A stretch of 64,000 bases of DNA from positions 1 through 64,000 of the forward strand of contig CAWHCD010000006.1 in assembly GCA_963828015.1 (NCBI GenBank), in the 5' to 3' direction. Below are positions 9,359 to 16,875 of the stretch, piece after piece. Position 1 is the stretch's first letter. Each line of letters begins with the position of its first letter. The notes below the pieces were generated by a model. The model did not search any database. It saw nothing but the letters and a program-made list of their open reading frames with translations, and was not told the origin of the DNA. The translations under genes were made by a program, and so were the position numbers. Source of the DNA: CAVPUA01 sp963828015. GTDB taxonomy: Bacteria; Actinomycetota; Actinomycetes; Mycobacteriales; Jatrophihabitantaceae.

Positions 9359-10582
9359 GTGACCAGCCGTGCACCGGAGATCGAGATCCCGCCCTTCTAC
9401 GTGATGCGCGTGCTGGCCGCCGCCGAACACCGCCGCAGCCTGGGGTTGCCGGTGTACGACATGTCAGCCGGCCAACCCTCGACCGGCGCCCCGCTGGCGG
9501 TGCGGCGAGCTGCGCACGAGGCCCTCGACCGTGAGCTGCTCGGCTACACCCCGGCGAGCGGTCTGCTGGAGCTGCGGGAGGCGATCGCCGGTCATTACGC
9601 GAGCCACTACGGCGTCGAGGTCGACCCGTCCTCGATCATCGCGACGACCGGATCCTCTGGCGGTTTCATCCTGGCCTTCCTGGCCACCCTGGCCCCGGGG
9701 GACACCGTCGCCGTCACCCGCCCGGGTTACCCGGCCTACCGCAACATGCTTACCGCCATGGGCATTTCCGTGGTCGAGATCGATACGGCGGAGCGGTTCG
9801 CGTTGCGGTTGGCCGATCTGCAGGCGCTCGAGGTCCGGCCGACCGCGGTGATCCTGGCCAGCCCGGCCAACCCGACCGGCACAATGGTCGATGCGAACGA
9901 GTTGGATGCGATCGTGCGCTGGTGTGAGGCCAACGGCGTGCAGTTCATCAGCGACGAGATCTATCACGGCATCACCTACAACGGGGCCGCAACCACCGCT
10001 TGGGCGAGCGGGCACGAGTGCATCGTGGTGAACTCCTTCTCCAATGAGAACCCACCATCGCACGTGCAGCAACCGGTGCCAAACGCACGGAAATCCATAG
10101 TTGTTAACTCGTTCTCGAAGTACTTCTCTATGACCGGCTGGCGGCTGGGTTGGTTATTGGTGCCCGACGAGCTGATCGACACGGTGGACAAGCTGGCTGG
10201 CAACTTCGCTTTGTGCCCTCCGACCCTCTCCCAGCAAGCCGCGGTGCGAGCCTTCGAATGCTACGACGAGCTTGATGCCAACGTGGCCCGCTACAAGGCC
10301 AATCGCGACTTGCTCATCAACGGGCTGGCTGAGATCGGCATAGACCGGATCGCCCCAGCCGATGGTGCTTTCTATGTCTATGCCGACGTCAGTCGCTGGA
10401 CCGACGATTCGCTTGCCTGGGGTGCGCGCTTGTTGGAGGAGACCGGCGTTGCGGTGGCGCCAGGCATCGACTTCGACAAGGTAAACGGAGGCAAGTTCAT
10501 CCGCCTGTGCTTTGCCGGGGACGCTCGGATCCTCACCACAGGCATCGAGCTGCTTGGGGAGTGGCTGGATGCGCACTCTTAG
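9359..10582 (+). CDS. Class I/II PLP aminotransferase, apparently hybrid
   Basis: Fold-type I aminotransferase (407 aa) of the aspartate/aromatic family. MSAGQPSTGAP, the ATTGSSGGF cofactor loop, SPANPTGTM, FISDEIYHGI and the Schiff-base lysine in NSFSKYFSMTGWRLGW are all present. The segment IVVNSFS occurs twice (10022-10042 and 10097-10117) with different codons, separated by an NENPPSHVQQPVPNARKS linker that is not part of the family. The frame stays open through the 75-bp excess. Upstream codons are strongly GC-biased; downstream ones are less so. This looks like a join of two related genes rather than a simple tandem duplication. GTG 9359 was chosen because it yields VTSRAPEIEIPPFYVM directly. 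Confidence 0.88.
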   Translation: MTSRAPEIEIPPFYVMRVLAAAEHRRSLGLPVYDMSAGQPSTGAPLAVRRAAHEALDRELLGYTPASGLLELREAIAGHYASHYGVEVDPSSIIATTGSSGGFILAFLATLAPGDTVAVTRPGYPAYRNMLTAMGISVVEIDTAERFALRLADLQALEVRPTAVILASPANPTGTMVDANELDAIVRWCEANGVQFISDEIYHGITYNGAATTAWASGHECIVVNSFSNENPPSHVQQPVPNARKSIVVNSFSKYFSMTGWRLGWLLVPDELIDTVDKLAGNFALCPPTLSQQAAVRAFECYDELDANVARYKANRDLLINGLAEIGIDRIAPADGAFYVYADVSRWTDDSLAWGARLLEETGVAVAPGIDFDKVNGGKFIRLCFAGDARILTTGIELLGEWLDAHS

Positions 10583-10641
10583 CTGAGGCGCCAGATCGCC
10601 GAGTAGGTGCGCGGCTGGCTCGACCGGTTCGGCTCCCGTGG

Positions 10642-10657
10642 GCGCCGTTATGCGCTC
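10642..10657 (+). repeat. 16-bp repeat, copy 1
   Basis: The sequence GCGCCGTTATGCGCTC recurs 102 bp downstream as GCGCTGTTATGCGCTC with one mismatch. Flanks also share GGCGACCGG/GAGACTGG-like similarity. It might be a protein-binding site or a remnant of a mobile-element end; function unknown. Confidence 0.5.
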
Positions 10658-10743
10658 GGCGACCGGTCTTGGTCGAGGCGGCGCCCAGAACCGCGTGATC
10701 GCCGACTCTGTGCAGGCCGATCTTGCGAGTCGACCCTCGGCGG

Positions 10744-10759
10744 GCGCTGTTATGCGCTC
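10744..10759 (+). repeat. 16-bp repeat, copy 2
   Basis: Second copy, GCGCTGTTATGCGCTC, in the same orientation as the one at 10642-10657. The near-palindromic outer parts (GCGC...GCGC) would suit a dimeric protein. Confidence 0.5.
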
Positions 10760-11072
10760 CGAGACTGGAGGCAGGCCGAGGTTTCGGACCCGCGCTCAGA
10801 AGGAAATGTGCATCAACCACGACCTTTACGCCCGACCACTCGCGCAGCATGCGCGCCCGTTAGGACCTCGCAACGTTCATGAGGTCCCCACTCGCGTCCG
10901 GGTCTTCTGTGTGATGGGTCGCTGACGATCTGGTTCAGACCTCGCCTCTCTCGCCCTAGTGCTACGAAAGCGTGAGTGGTAGGCCGAGTAGAACATTGGT
11001 TGGATGTCGACAAGAAGCGCCGGGTCTGATGAAATAGAATGCGGCTCGCAAATAGTCAGATAGGATATCCAG

Positions 11073-12374
11073 ATGGGCAAGCGGCGCTCCTTGAATGATG
11101 TACTCCACATTGGTGAAATAGACGAGGATGAGCTGTCCATCATCCTCTCGTCCCAATTGCCCCGCGGCGCACAATTCTTGGCGAACGAGGTGGAATATCG
11201 AACCAGCAATGATGATCTTGCAATTACGGTTGTCTACCGGGAGGGGCGGATCGAGAGCGCCTATGCCGGAGCCGCAAGTACGGCAAGCCTCGAAGAGACG
11301 CTTGAAGCAGCGATTCGCAGAGAAGTTATCGAGCCTGCAACTAAAAAAGTCTCTCGTCAGTTGATGTTCTGCGGGCGGCCAGTCGAAGGGTGGTGGCAAT
11401 ACGCTAACGAGGTCCGCATAGGACCCGCGCCAGTCGAGGCCCCTCGACCTGGAGTGATGATGGGCGATCATCCGTTCGTTTTGGACCTCGCGTTCGTCGA
11501 CTCGCCGAATTGGCAGATTCGAAGGCTCAGATCCTCGCGGCGAGCCTACGAGCTTGCCCTGTTGTTGGATCTGCTCCTTGTTCCCCGGATCAGCGCCATC
11601 GGAAGTCGGGTAAGGCACCGATGGGTGATCCCGCTGGCCACGCTCGGTGACGCGGGATCGGTCCCATCACCGGTGTGGTCACAGGAGGGGTACTTTGTGC
11701 CCGACTTTGTGGATCTCGTTGACGGTCTTCCTGCCTACGCGGGGGAGGTCGGCGAGATCAGATCAGTGGAATCCGCCAGGTATTACGATCCGTCCGACCT
11801 CGATACACGTTCCGACGTCCTTTCTGTGCCGAGCGATCTTGGTTCACTGGTCGCTAGATTTGAGGCTCTGTCTCGTGAAACGCGGCTGCGGTTTCTGAGA
11901 GCGTGCTATTGGCACCATTTGGCGGGCACGATCTGGACTCAATCGCAGTCGCTACATCTCGCGGCCCTCGTCAACGCTATCGAGTGCCTGGCGACTGAAG
12001 GTCCTGAGCGGTCATTGCCCGACGGCCCCACCAAGCTCTTCCGTTCGTTCCTAACGACGTATGCGCCAGGAGCTCCGAGCGGGAGAAGGGTGGAAAGGCT
12101 CTACGAGACCCGCAGCAATATCACTCACGGTGAGCGGCTCTTGGACTATGACCAGCCACCGGGAGCAGCGATGCTGAGTCAGCGATCTACGGCCGACCGC
12201 CAAGTGGGTGACGACGCGGTACTGCTATGCAGAGGCGCGCTCATCAACTGGCTGTGGGCCGAGAGCCACGAGCGGGCTTCCCCCTTGCTAACGCAGGGGG
12301 TCAAAAGGCTTCGCTCCCCCCGCCCAGGGACCAAGAGCGAGATAAAAATCATCACGTTCGAGGAGTCCGTCTAA
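11073..12374 (+). CDS. Large HEPN-like (Apea-type) protein
   Basis: 433 aa with no signal peptide or membrane segment. The N-terminal 250 residues are not recognised. The C-terminal third looks like an Apea-type HEPN domain: LHLAALVNAIECLA near residue 295 is the typical central helix, and RSNITHGERLL near residue 350 carries the RX4H motif. HEPN domains with this motif are metal-independent RNases in many toxin and abortive-infection systems. That this protein acts in defence is inference. The codon bias is weaker than in the backbone genes. The stop overlaps a tiny ORF (TAATG), and a second HEPN-like gene follows 141 bp downstream. Confidence 0.6.
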   Translation: MGKRRSLNDVLHIGEIDEDELSIILSSQLPRGAQFLANEVEYRTSNDDLAITVVYREGRIESAYAGAASTASLEETLEAAIRREVIEPATKKVSRQLMFCGRPVEGWWQYANEVRIGPAPVEAPRPGVMMGDHPFVLDLAFVDSPNWQIRRLRSSRRAYELALLLDLLLVPRISAIGSRVRHRWVIPLATLGDAGSVPSPVWSQEGYFVPDFVDLVDGLPAYAGEVGEIRSVESARYYDPSDLDTRSDVLSVPSDLGSLVARFEALSRETRLRFLRACYWHHLAGTIWTQSQSLHLAALVNAIECLATEGPERSLPDGPTKLFRSFLTTYAPGAPSGRRVERLYETRSNITHGERLLDYDQPPGAAMLSQRSTADRQVGDDAVLLCRGALINWLWAESHERASPLLTQGVKRLRSPRPGTKSEIKIITFEESV

Positions 12375-12460
12375 TGACTGACGCGGCGGGAGCCTACGAC
12401 ACTTGGGTGGCGGTCGAAGAGATGCGCCAACTCGTGATCGACAATCCCGCGCCGATCTAG
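12374..12460 (+). CDS. Possible 28-aa coupled small ORF
   Basis: Its ATG overlaps the stop of the HEPN-like gene (TAATG), suggesting translational coupling. The peptide MTDAAGAYDTWVAVEEMRQL... has no known relatives that I recognise. It could be a real small protein or merely the remains of a longer gene. Confidence 0.3.
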   Translation: MTDAAGAYDTWVAVEEMRQLVIDNPAPI

Positions 12461-12515
12461 CCAGTGCGCGCAAACGTGTTCGCGAGGTGCGGGCCTGCTG
12501 CCGCATAGTGGGGAC

Positions 12516-13037
12516 GTGACGACACCGCCCGGAGCCCAGATCGGCGAGATGCTGGGGAAGCTCCTCCTGAAGACGTTCTACGGCCACACCGTCGGTGAGC
12601 TGCTCGCACTTGAGGTGGCCCTGGTCGGAACGATCGAGTCCTTCATCGCTGCTGAGCTAGCGACCACGGTGGAAGCGCGTGAGGAGCTGACCGACGTCGT
12701 CCTGAGCAAGCTCAGCAGGGAGCGCCAGCTGCAAATCCTTCGCGAGCTACTGGACCGAAGCGGCGATGAGGCTGCCGCCACCGTCGAGCAAGGCATCCGC
12801 GCGGTCTACAAGCTCCGTGATCGGTTCGCTCACGGAGGACTAGTCGGCGATGGGATCACCGAGGACGGGTGGCTGCTCACCGCCAAGCGCGGCTCGAAGA
12901 AGCCTGCGTCTCCGGTGTCCCAGGAGGAGGTCGAACGCGTAATTGCCGACGGCAAGACTTGGCTGGCCGTACTCACCGAGGCGGTCGAGGAGATGGAAAC
13001 TGGCTCACCAGGCGGTCCTAGCGACCAGGACGTGTGA
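12516..13037 (+). CDS. Small HEPN-like protein with RX4H motif
   Basis: 173 aa, mostly helical, and unrecognised as a named family. The helix-rich N-terminal half (TVGELLALEVALVGTIESFI) followed near residue 103 by YKLRDRFAHGG resembles a HEPN/MAE_28990-like domain, in which RDRFAH supplies the RX4H RNase signature. GTG 12516 is the first start in frame and gives TTPPGAQIGEMLGKLL. It lies downstream of another RX4H protein in the same orientation, which supports a shared function, but no antitoxin-like partner (MNT or similar) is visible. Confidence 0.55.
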   Translation: MTTPPGAQIGEMLGKLLLKTFYGHTVGELLALEVALVGTIESFIAAELATTVEAREELTDVVLSKLSRERQLQILRELLDRSGDEAAATVEQGIRAVYKLRDRFAHGGLVGDGITEDGWLLTAKRGSKKPASPVSQEEVERVIADGKTWLAVLTEAVEEMETGSPGGPSDQDV

Positions 13038-13159
13038 GGTTTTCGGATGGGTTGTCGCGTCCGGGATCGATCGATCTGCTCGGCCGCCACGGCTCGAGGG
13101 CCGCGCGAGATCGACGGGTCCTGCGCGCCATCGGCGGCATGGGCGGAAGCCTGGTTCGA

Positions 13160-13534
13160 CTACACGATGTACACGAGCGCGAAGAGTCCGAGGACGAGAG
13201 CAGATCCCGCAAGTTGATAGCGAGTGACGTGCTGCATGTACTTGGCCCGGACATCGTCGGGAATCGTCACGAACAGCCGCTCCTCACTGATCATTCGAAT
13301 CACGTGCCCGCCCGTCACCAGGAGAAACGACCCAGTCAGCAGGAAGAAGCAAAGCGCGATGCCAGCAGCAGCATCAAGGCCACCAAATCCGGCCGTGAGC
13401 GCGATGACCAACAGGGCCGGAATCGGGAAGTACCACAGGATGGATCGAGCCACTCGCCATGGCAGGTCACGGGCGAGCGATAGCGAGAATCCGACAAGCG
13501 AGCCGACCCCCAGTGCGAGAAAGAGGGCGTCCAC
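13160..13534 (-). CDS. 124-aa membrane protein, paralogue A
   Basis: Unrecognised integral membrane protein with about four hydrophobic segments (ALFLALGVGSLVGFSL; ILWYFPIPALLVIALTAGF; GIALCFFLLTGSFLLV; LAGSALVLGLFALVYIV). It is a clear paralogue of the divergent gene at 13789. Shared elements are L-A/V-RDLP-R, VT-GH--R, VT-P-DV---YMQ-VTR-Q-AG. The GTG start at 13534 was chosen because it gives exactly the same length (124 aa) as the paralogue, although the frame is open further upstream. The loop between helices 3 and 4 (HVIRMISEERLFVTIPDDV) is the most conserved part. Confidence 0.7.
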   Translation of the reverse strand: MDALFLALGVGSLVGFSLSLARDLPWRVARSILWYFPIPALLVIALTAGFGGLDAAAGIALCFFLLTGSFLLVTGGHVIRMISEERLFVTIPDDVRAKYMQHVTRYQLAGSALVLGLFALVYIV

Positions 13535-13636
13535 CCCCGCAGTATCGGCATCATCGCGCCGAGCGCGAGACGCCACGCTTCAAACGCACCGATGGGCTTG
13601 TCACAATCCGGAAGTCGGCATGACCGCGCCCCCAAC

Positions 13637-13751
13637 GCGGCAATTGCGGTCGAGCGTAGCCGTCCGCGTCGCGGCAATTGCGGTCGAGCGTAGCCGTCCG
13701 CGACGCGGCAATTGCGGTCGAGCGTAGCCGTCCGCGACGCGGCAATTGCGG
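13637..13751 (+). repeat. 34-bp tandem repeat, 3-4 copies
   Basis: The core GCGGCAATTGCGG begins at 13637, 13671, 13705 and 13739, exactly 34 bp apart. The intervening TCGAGCGTAGCCGTCCGCG plus two bases is nearly invariant. The array lies between two divergently transcribed membrane-protein paralogues. The same core is found singly at many other sites in this window. Confidence 0.92.
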
Positions 13752-13788
13752 GCGTCTTGGGCTACGGCCGTTGTGGAATGCTCGCGCT

Positions 13789-14163
13789 GTGGTCTGGGCC
13801 TATCTATTTGGTGTTGCGCTGCTGGCGGCATGGACCTTCGCGCTGGTGCGCGATCTGCCGCGAAGGATGGCTCTCGGGCTGGCGGCAGGCGTAGGAGGCT
13901 TCTACCTCGTCACGATCGCAATCGTTGGAGCAATCGATTCCAATGCTGGAGCCGGGCTGAGTGTGTTCCTCGGCATCGCTCTCGGCAGCTTCCTTATTGT
14001 CACGCGTGGACACCCCCTGCGAGCCGTGGATCAGTCGAAGCTCCCTGTCACGGTGCCCACCGACGTCAGCGAGCGCTACATGCAGGCGGTTACCCGGCAC
14101 CAGGTTGCCGGCTTGGCCCTGATGGGCCTCGTCATCTTGTGTCTGTTCCTCGTCACCAAGTAA
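13789..14163 (+). CDS. 124-aa membrane protein, paralogue B
   Basis: Partner of the gene at 13160-13534, read in the opposite direction, about 30% identical by eye. Four hydrophobic segments are visible (WAYLFGVALLAAWTFALV; GVGGFYLVTIAIVGAI; AGLSVFLGIALGSFLIV; LALMGLVILCLFLVTK). The conserved loop reads TRGHPLRAVDQSKLPVTVP. GTG 13789 follows GGAATG by a short spacer; the longer frame upstream translates only the tandem repeat. One copy of the dispersed repeat follows 8 bp after the stop. Function unknown. Confidence 0.7.
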   Translation: MVWAYLFGVALLAAWTFALVRDLPRRMALGLAAGVGGFYLVTIAIVGAIDSNAGAGLSVFLGIALGSFLIVTRGHPLRAVDQSKLPVTVPTDVSERYMQAVTRHQVAGLALMGLVILCLFLVTK

Positions 14164-14170
14164 CCGCGAC

Positions 14171-14183
14171 GCGGCAATTGCGG
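14171..14183 (+). repeat. Dispersed GCGGCAATTGCGG repeat
   Basis: Single copy of the core just after the stop of the membrane paralogue B gene, continuing ATGTTCGG. Same family as the 34-bp array at 13637. Confidence 0.85.
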
Positions 14184-14201
14184 ATGTTCGGTTCGGGTCG
14201 C

Positions 14202-14432
14202 TCAGACGCTTGGGTCAGTCTGCTGCCGTTTGTTGATCCCCCGAACCAGGGAACCAATCGCCAGGACGGCAAAGACAACCACGCCTACCTCGAAGGCGCG
14301 TTCAACGAAGATTGAGAGCAACAGGGCTGCAATGGCCATCGCGCCGGACAGAGCGGCCCACCTGAAGTGGGTAGACGCGGAGGTGCGGGCTGCCTTCTCG
14401 CGCTGGGAGGCCAGGAACACTCTGACTGTCAT
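14202..14432 (-). CDS. Small two-helix membrane protein
   Basis: 76 aa, MTVRVFLASQREKAAR followed by two hydrophobic segments (FRWAALSGAMAIAALLLSIFV and VGVVVFAVLAIGSLV) and a basic end GINKRQQTDPSV. I do not recognise the family. ATG 14432 was chosen because the long upstream extension of the frame is arginine-rich out-of-frame-like sequence. It is convergent with paralogue B. Confidence 0.55.
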   Translation of the reverse strand: MTVRVFLASQREKAARTSASTHFRWAALSGAMAIAALLLSIFVERAFEVGVVVFAVLAIGSLVRGINKRQQTDPSV

Positions 14433-14521
14433 GCCCGTTCCGTCGGACGTCGAAACCGCACTCCTACTGCGCACGGACGGCGGCATCTGCGGATAGCGAC
14501 GGGCTTCGACGACTCCGTGCT

Positions 14522-14833
14522 CTATGGCTTCGAGCTGTAGAGGATTCCGTAACCCGGAGGCATCTTGCGGAGTTCGAAATCCAGCCCCTGGAGAGCACCA
14601 ACGAGGGCACTCCTCACCTCGGAGCTTGGCTCGATGACGAACTCGACGACGACGAACTCGGTGCCGATCCCGTCGTGCTGTTCCTCGCATACACCGGAAA
14701 TCGACGACATCAAGGAAGCGGCGGTCAGCCGCCGGATGGCTTCGGCAACGATCCCGTCATCCAGATCCGGGTCGTAGGCCTCGCCAATCGGGTCATCGGG
14801 TAGCTCGACCACTCGTTGCCGTCTCCATCGCAT
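14522..14833 (-). CDS. Hypothetical protein, GYGILY family
   Basis: 103 aa of unknown function. The C-terminal half TEFVVVEFVIEPSSEVRSAL...MPPGYGILYSSKP has a damaged relative at 51430-51718 (EFVVIELLAERQTEF, then in another frame FEFEMVQPGHGILYGPP), so this small family is duplicated in the genome. ATG 14833 gives MRWRRQRVVELPDDP. The gene is followed by the 76-aa membrane protein gene in the same direction. Confidence 0.55.
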   Translation of the reverse strand: MRWRRQRVVELPDDPIGEAYDPDLDDGIVAEAIRRLTAASLMSSISGVCEEQHDGIGTEFVVVEFVIEPSSEVRSALVGALQGLDFELRKMPPGYGILYSSKP

Positions 14834-14908
14834 GGGGGTGATCTTTTCAGCATCCCGAGAGGTACGCGCTCATCGGCAGCTCTGCGTTGGCCGGGCCGCG
14901 CGCGGACG

Positions 14909-14921
14909 GCGGCAATTCCGG
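14909..14921 (+). repeat. Dispersed repeat, variant core
   Basis: GCGGCAATTCCGG preceded by GCGCGGACG; one base differs from the main core. It lies upstream of the 103-aa protein gene. Confidence 0.65.
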
Positions 14922-14967
14922 ATGATCGTTGGGCCCCGCGAGGATGGCGTTGGACTAGCGGTACCCG

Positions 14968-15288
14968 CTAGGCGAGTGTCAGCTTGATGTCGAATACCTG
15001 ATCGAGCGCAGTGAGTTGCAGCAGCCGCGTAACCCGGTCGGAGGGGTCCTGCAAGCTGAGAGGCAGGGTGACGGCGGCGGCTGCGTTGCGTAGCGCGATC
15101 AGTGTCCCCAGACCTGTTGAATCAATGAATGAGACATCCATGAGGTCGATGACGAGGCTGGTGCAGCCGTCGTGCTGGATCAAGCTGAGACCGGCCACCC
15201 GGACCTCATCAACGGTCTGGAGGTCGAGTTCGCCGGCGAGGACGAGCAGATAAGAGCCGTCGAGGCGTTCGTGTTTGGCGATATCCAT
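14968..15288 (-). CDS. STAS-domain anti-anti-sigma factor
   Basis: 106 aa, one complete STAS domain of the SpoIIAA/RsbV type. The segment LVIDLMDVSFIDSTGLGTLI carries the DSTGLG phospho-switch motif near residue 55, and the N-terminal strand YLLVLAGELDLQT is typical. Such proteins release a sigma factor from its kinase anti-sigma when unphosphorylated. No anti-sigma kinase or sigma gene is adjacent, so the partner is unknown. A second STAS protein is at 44252. Confidence 0.88.
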   Translation of the reverse strand: MDIAKHERLDGSYLLVLAGELDLQTVDEVRVAGLSLIQHDGCTSLVIDLMDVSFIDSTGLGTLIALRNAAAAVTLPLSLQDPSDRVTRLLQLTALDQVFDIKLTLA

Positions 15289-15531
15289 GATGACCTAAGG
15301 GTCAGCCGGTTTGTAGTCGCGATACCTCGTGATTCGGGCTGCGACAAGACGGTCAATCTCCGTGCAGAAGATCGTAGACAGGATGCTACGCCACCGAGAC
15401 CGGCGTGCGGGGTAAGGTGAGGATCTTGGCGAAACCAGCGCCTCCCGTCTCGAGGCACCGCTGCGTGTCCGTGTACCTCAGCCTTCGAGCATCTCAGGAC
15501 TGAGGCCAGCCATGCGTATCCCTCTGTTGTC

Positions 15532-16269
15532 ATGACCAGTAGCGAGCCAGTGCCGGAGTTGGCCGCTACCTACATAGACATTTCTCGTCGATTGCTGTCC
15601 CTGGAAGCGGTTAGCGACGCGTTTGTGGCGCTGACCACCCTCGGCGCGCAGCTGCCCGGCGCCCAAGAAGCTGGCATCACGCGGGTAAGCGGGGGCAAGT
15701 TCGCCACCCCGGTGGCCACGGGTGAGCTGTCCGTACAGACCGATGCCATTCAATACGAGCTGGGTAGCGGACCCTGCGTGGACGCCGTGCTGGAGCACCG
15801 CAACTTCCGCACCGGCGACCTGCGCACTGATCCCCGCTGGCCAGAGTTCGGTCGCCGAGCGTTCGAGGCCACCGGCGTGCTCAGCATGCTGTCAATCCGG
15901 TTATATCTCGAAGACAATGACGAGCTCCTCGTCGGACTCAACATGTACTCCCGGGAACCGGACGCCTTCGACGATGACGCCGAAACACTGGGGGTTCTTC
16001 TCGCCACCTACGGGTCACTGGCGCTGGCCAGTGCACGAGCCCATGAACAGGCGAACAATCTCCGCGCCGCACTGGAAAATCGGACTGACATCGGCGTCGC
16101 CATGGGCATCCTCATGGCCCGATACAAGGTGACCCGAGACGACGCCTTCAACCTACTCAGAGTTTCGAGCCAACACACCGGACGTAAACTTCACGACGTC
16201 TCCAGGGAAGTCGCCGACACCGGCGCGCTTCCCCTACCGCCGCGCAAACGTCCGCGACCCATCCGATAG
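15532..16269 (+). CDS. GAF-ANTAR transcription antitermination regulator
   Basis: 245 aa. The N-terminal GAF domain (about residues 20-165) contains YELGSGPCVDAVLEHRNFRT and the conserved GVLSMLSIRLYLED. The C-terminal ANTAR domain (about residues 175-235) has RTDIGVAMGILMARYKVTRD and AFNLLRVSSQHTGRKLHDV. ANTAR domains bind paired RNA hairpins and prevent transcription termination; the GAF sensor is usually for a small ligand or redox signal. This architecture is common in actinobacteria. The gene is followed by two strong hairpins (16286-16354). Confidence 0.9.
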   Translation: MTSSEPVPELAATYIDISRRLLSLEAVSDAFVALTTLGAQLPGAQEAGITRVSGGKFATPVATGELSVQTDAIQYELGSGPCVDAVLEHRNFRTGDLRTDPRWPEFGRRAFEATGVLSMLSIRLYLEDNDELLVGLNMYSREPDAFDDDAETLGVLLATYGSLALASARAHEQANNLRAALENRTDIGVAMGILMARYKVTRDDAFNLLRVSSQHTGRKLHDVSREVADTGALPLPPRKRPRPIR

Positions 16270-16285
16270 GTCGGAGGGCACAAAC

Positions 16286-16354
16286 AAGCTTCGCCCAGTC
16301 CCGGGACCCGGCGAAGCTTAGGTTCCGCCCGTTGAAACACCAGCGGGCGGAACC
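16286..16354 (+). terminator. Two tandem hairpins after the GAF-ANTAR gene
   Basis: Stem 1 is AAGCTTCGCC (16286-16295) with GGCGAAGCTT (16310-16319). Stem 2 is GGTTCCGCCCG (16321-16331) with CGGGCGGAACC (16344-16354). Both arms are perfect. There is no T-tract, as is usual for actinobacterial terminators. Stem 2 or both could also serve the opposite strand. Confidence 0.7.
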
Positions 16355-16413
16355 GCCCACCGAATATCCGCACATCGACAGTTCCGGATGGGTCTAGGAC
16401 CGTCGAGATCTAT

Positions 16414-16842
16414 TCATATGCGCGCCGGCCACCCGCGAGCGCCGTGCTCGGGATCGACGGATCGCGAGCATTCGCTTGCGAGCACTCGAATGGCAACAAA
16501 TCGGGAAACCCGCCAACTCCTCAACCGTCCCGCCGGGCTCGGCGTCGACAGTGAGTTGACGAGTAAGTCTTGTGAGGCGGTGCTGGGGTCGTACGCGGGA
16601 TCCATGAACGTGCCCGGTTCTCCGCTGTAGGCGACCGTAATGATGTGATGCCCCGCGGCTGGTGCGAGAACACCTGATAGCCCGGTACTTGGCGCGGTTC
16701 CGGTACTGACGATCGGGCCGTCGATCGATACGGTCAGTGTTCCCGTCGGTTCTGCGCCCACGGTGCTTGCGCCATGGTCGCTTGTACGACGTGAGGCCCG
16801 GCCAGCACCTTGGCGGTAAGCCAGAGCGGCCCTTGGGAGCAC
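16414..16842 (-). pseudogene. Orphan Ig-like (Big_3-type) domain fragment
   Basis: One bacterial Ig-like repeat is recognisable: TVSIDGPIVSTGTAP, then GLSGVLAPAAGHHIITVAYS and the ending DPAYDPSTASQDLLV. Flanking residues (SWRVSRFVAIRVLA at the C-terminal side, RRTSDHGASTV at the N-terminal side) look random. There is no signal peptide or start with a ribosome-binding site, so this is probably the remains of a longer surface protein. Confidence 0.5.
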
Positions 16843-16875
16843 CGCCGCCAGGGCGAGACCGCAAGTCCGCGGAGG

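Larger units (their letters stand above)
10583..11072. other. Non-coding stretch after the aminotransferase
   Basis: No open frame here has family features. Two copies of GCGC[C/T]GTTATGCGCTC are present (10642-10657, 10744-10759). The stretch separates the conserved backbone from the accessory HEPN region. No integrase or tRNA is visible. Confidence 0.45.

Noticed and set aside
8560..9534. 324-aa plus-strand ORF over hisN
   Set aside because: Antisense shadow of hisN without any domain.
10583..11072. Integrase-driven island with att sites
   Set aside because: No integrase or excisionase gene and no tRNA target is visible at this border; the repeats are only 16 bp and both lie on the same side.
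13637..13751. CRISPR array
   Set aside because: The 34-bp units are nearly identical along their full length, with no unique spacers and no cas genes; the unit also occurs singly elsewhere.
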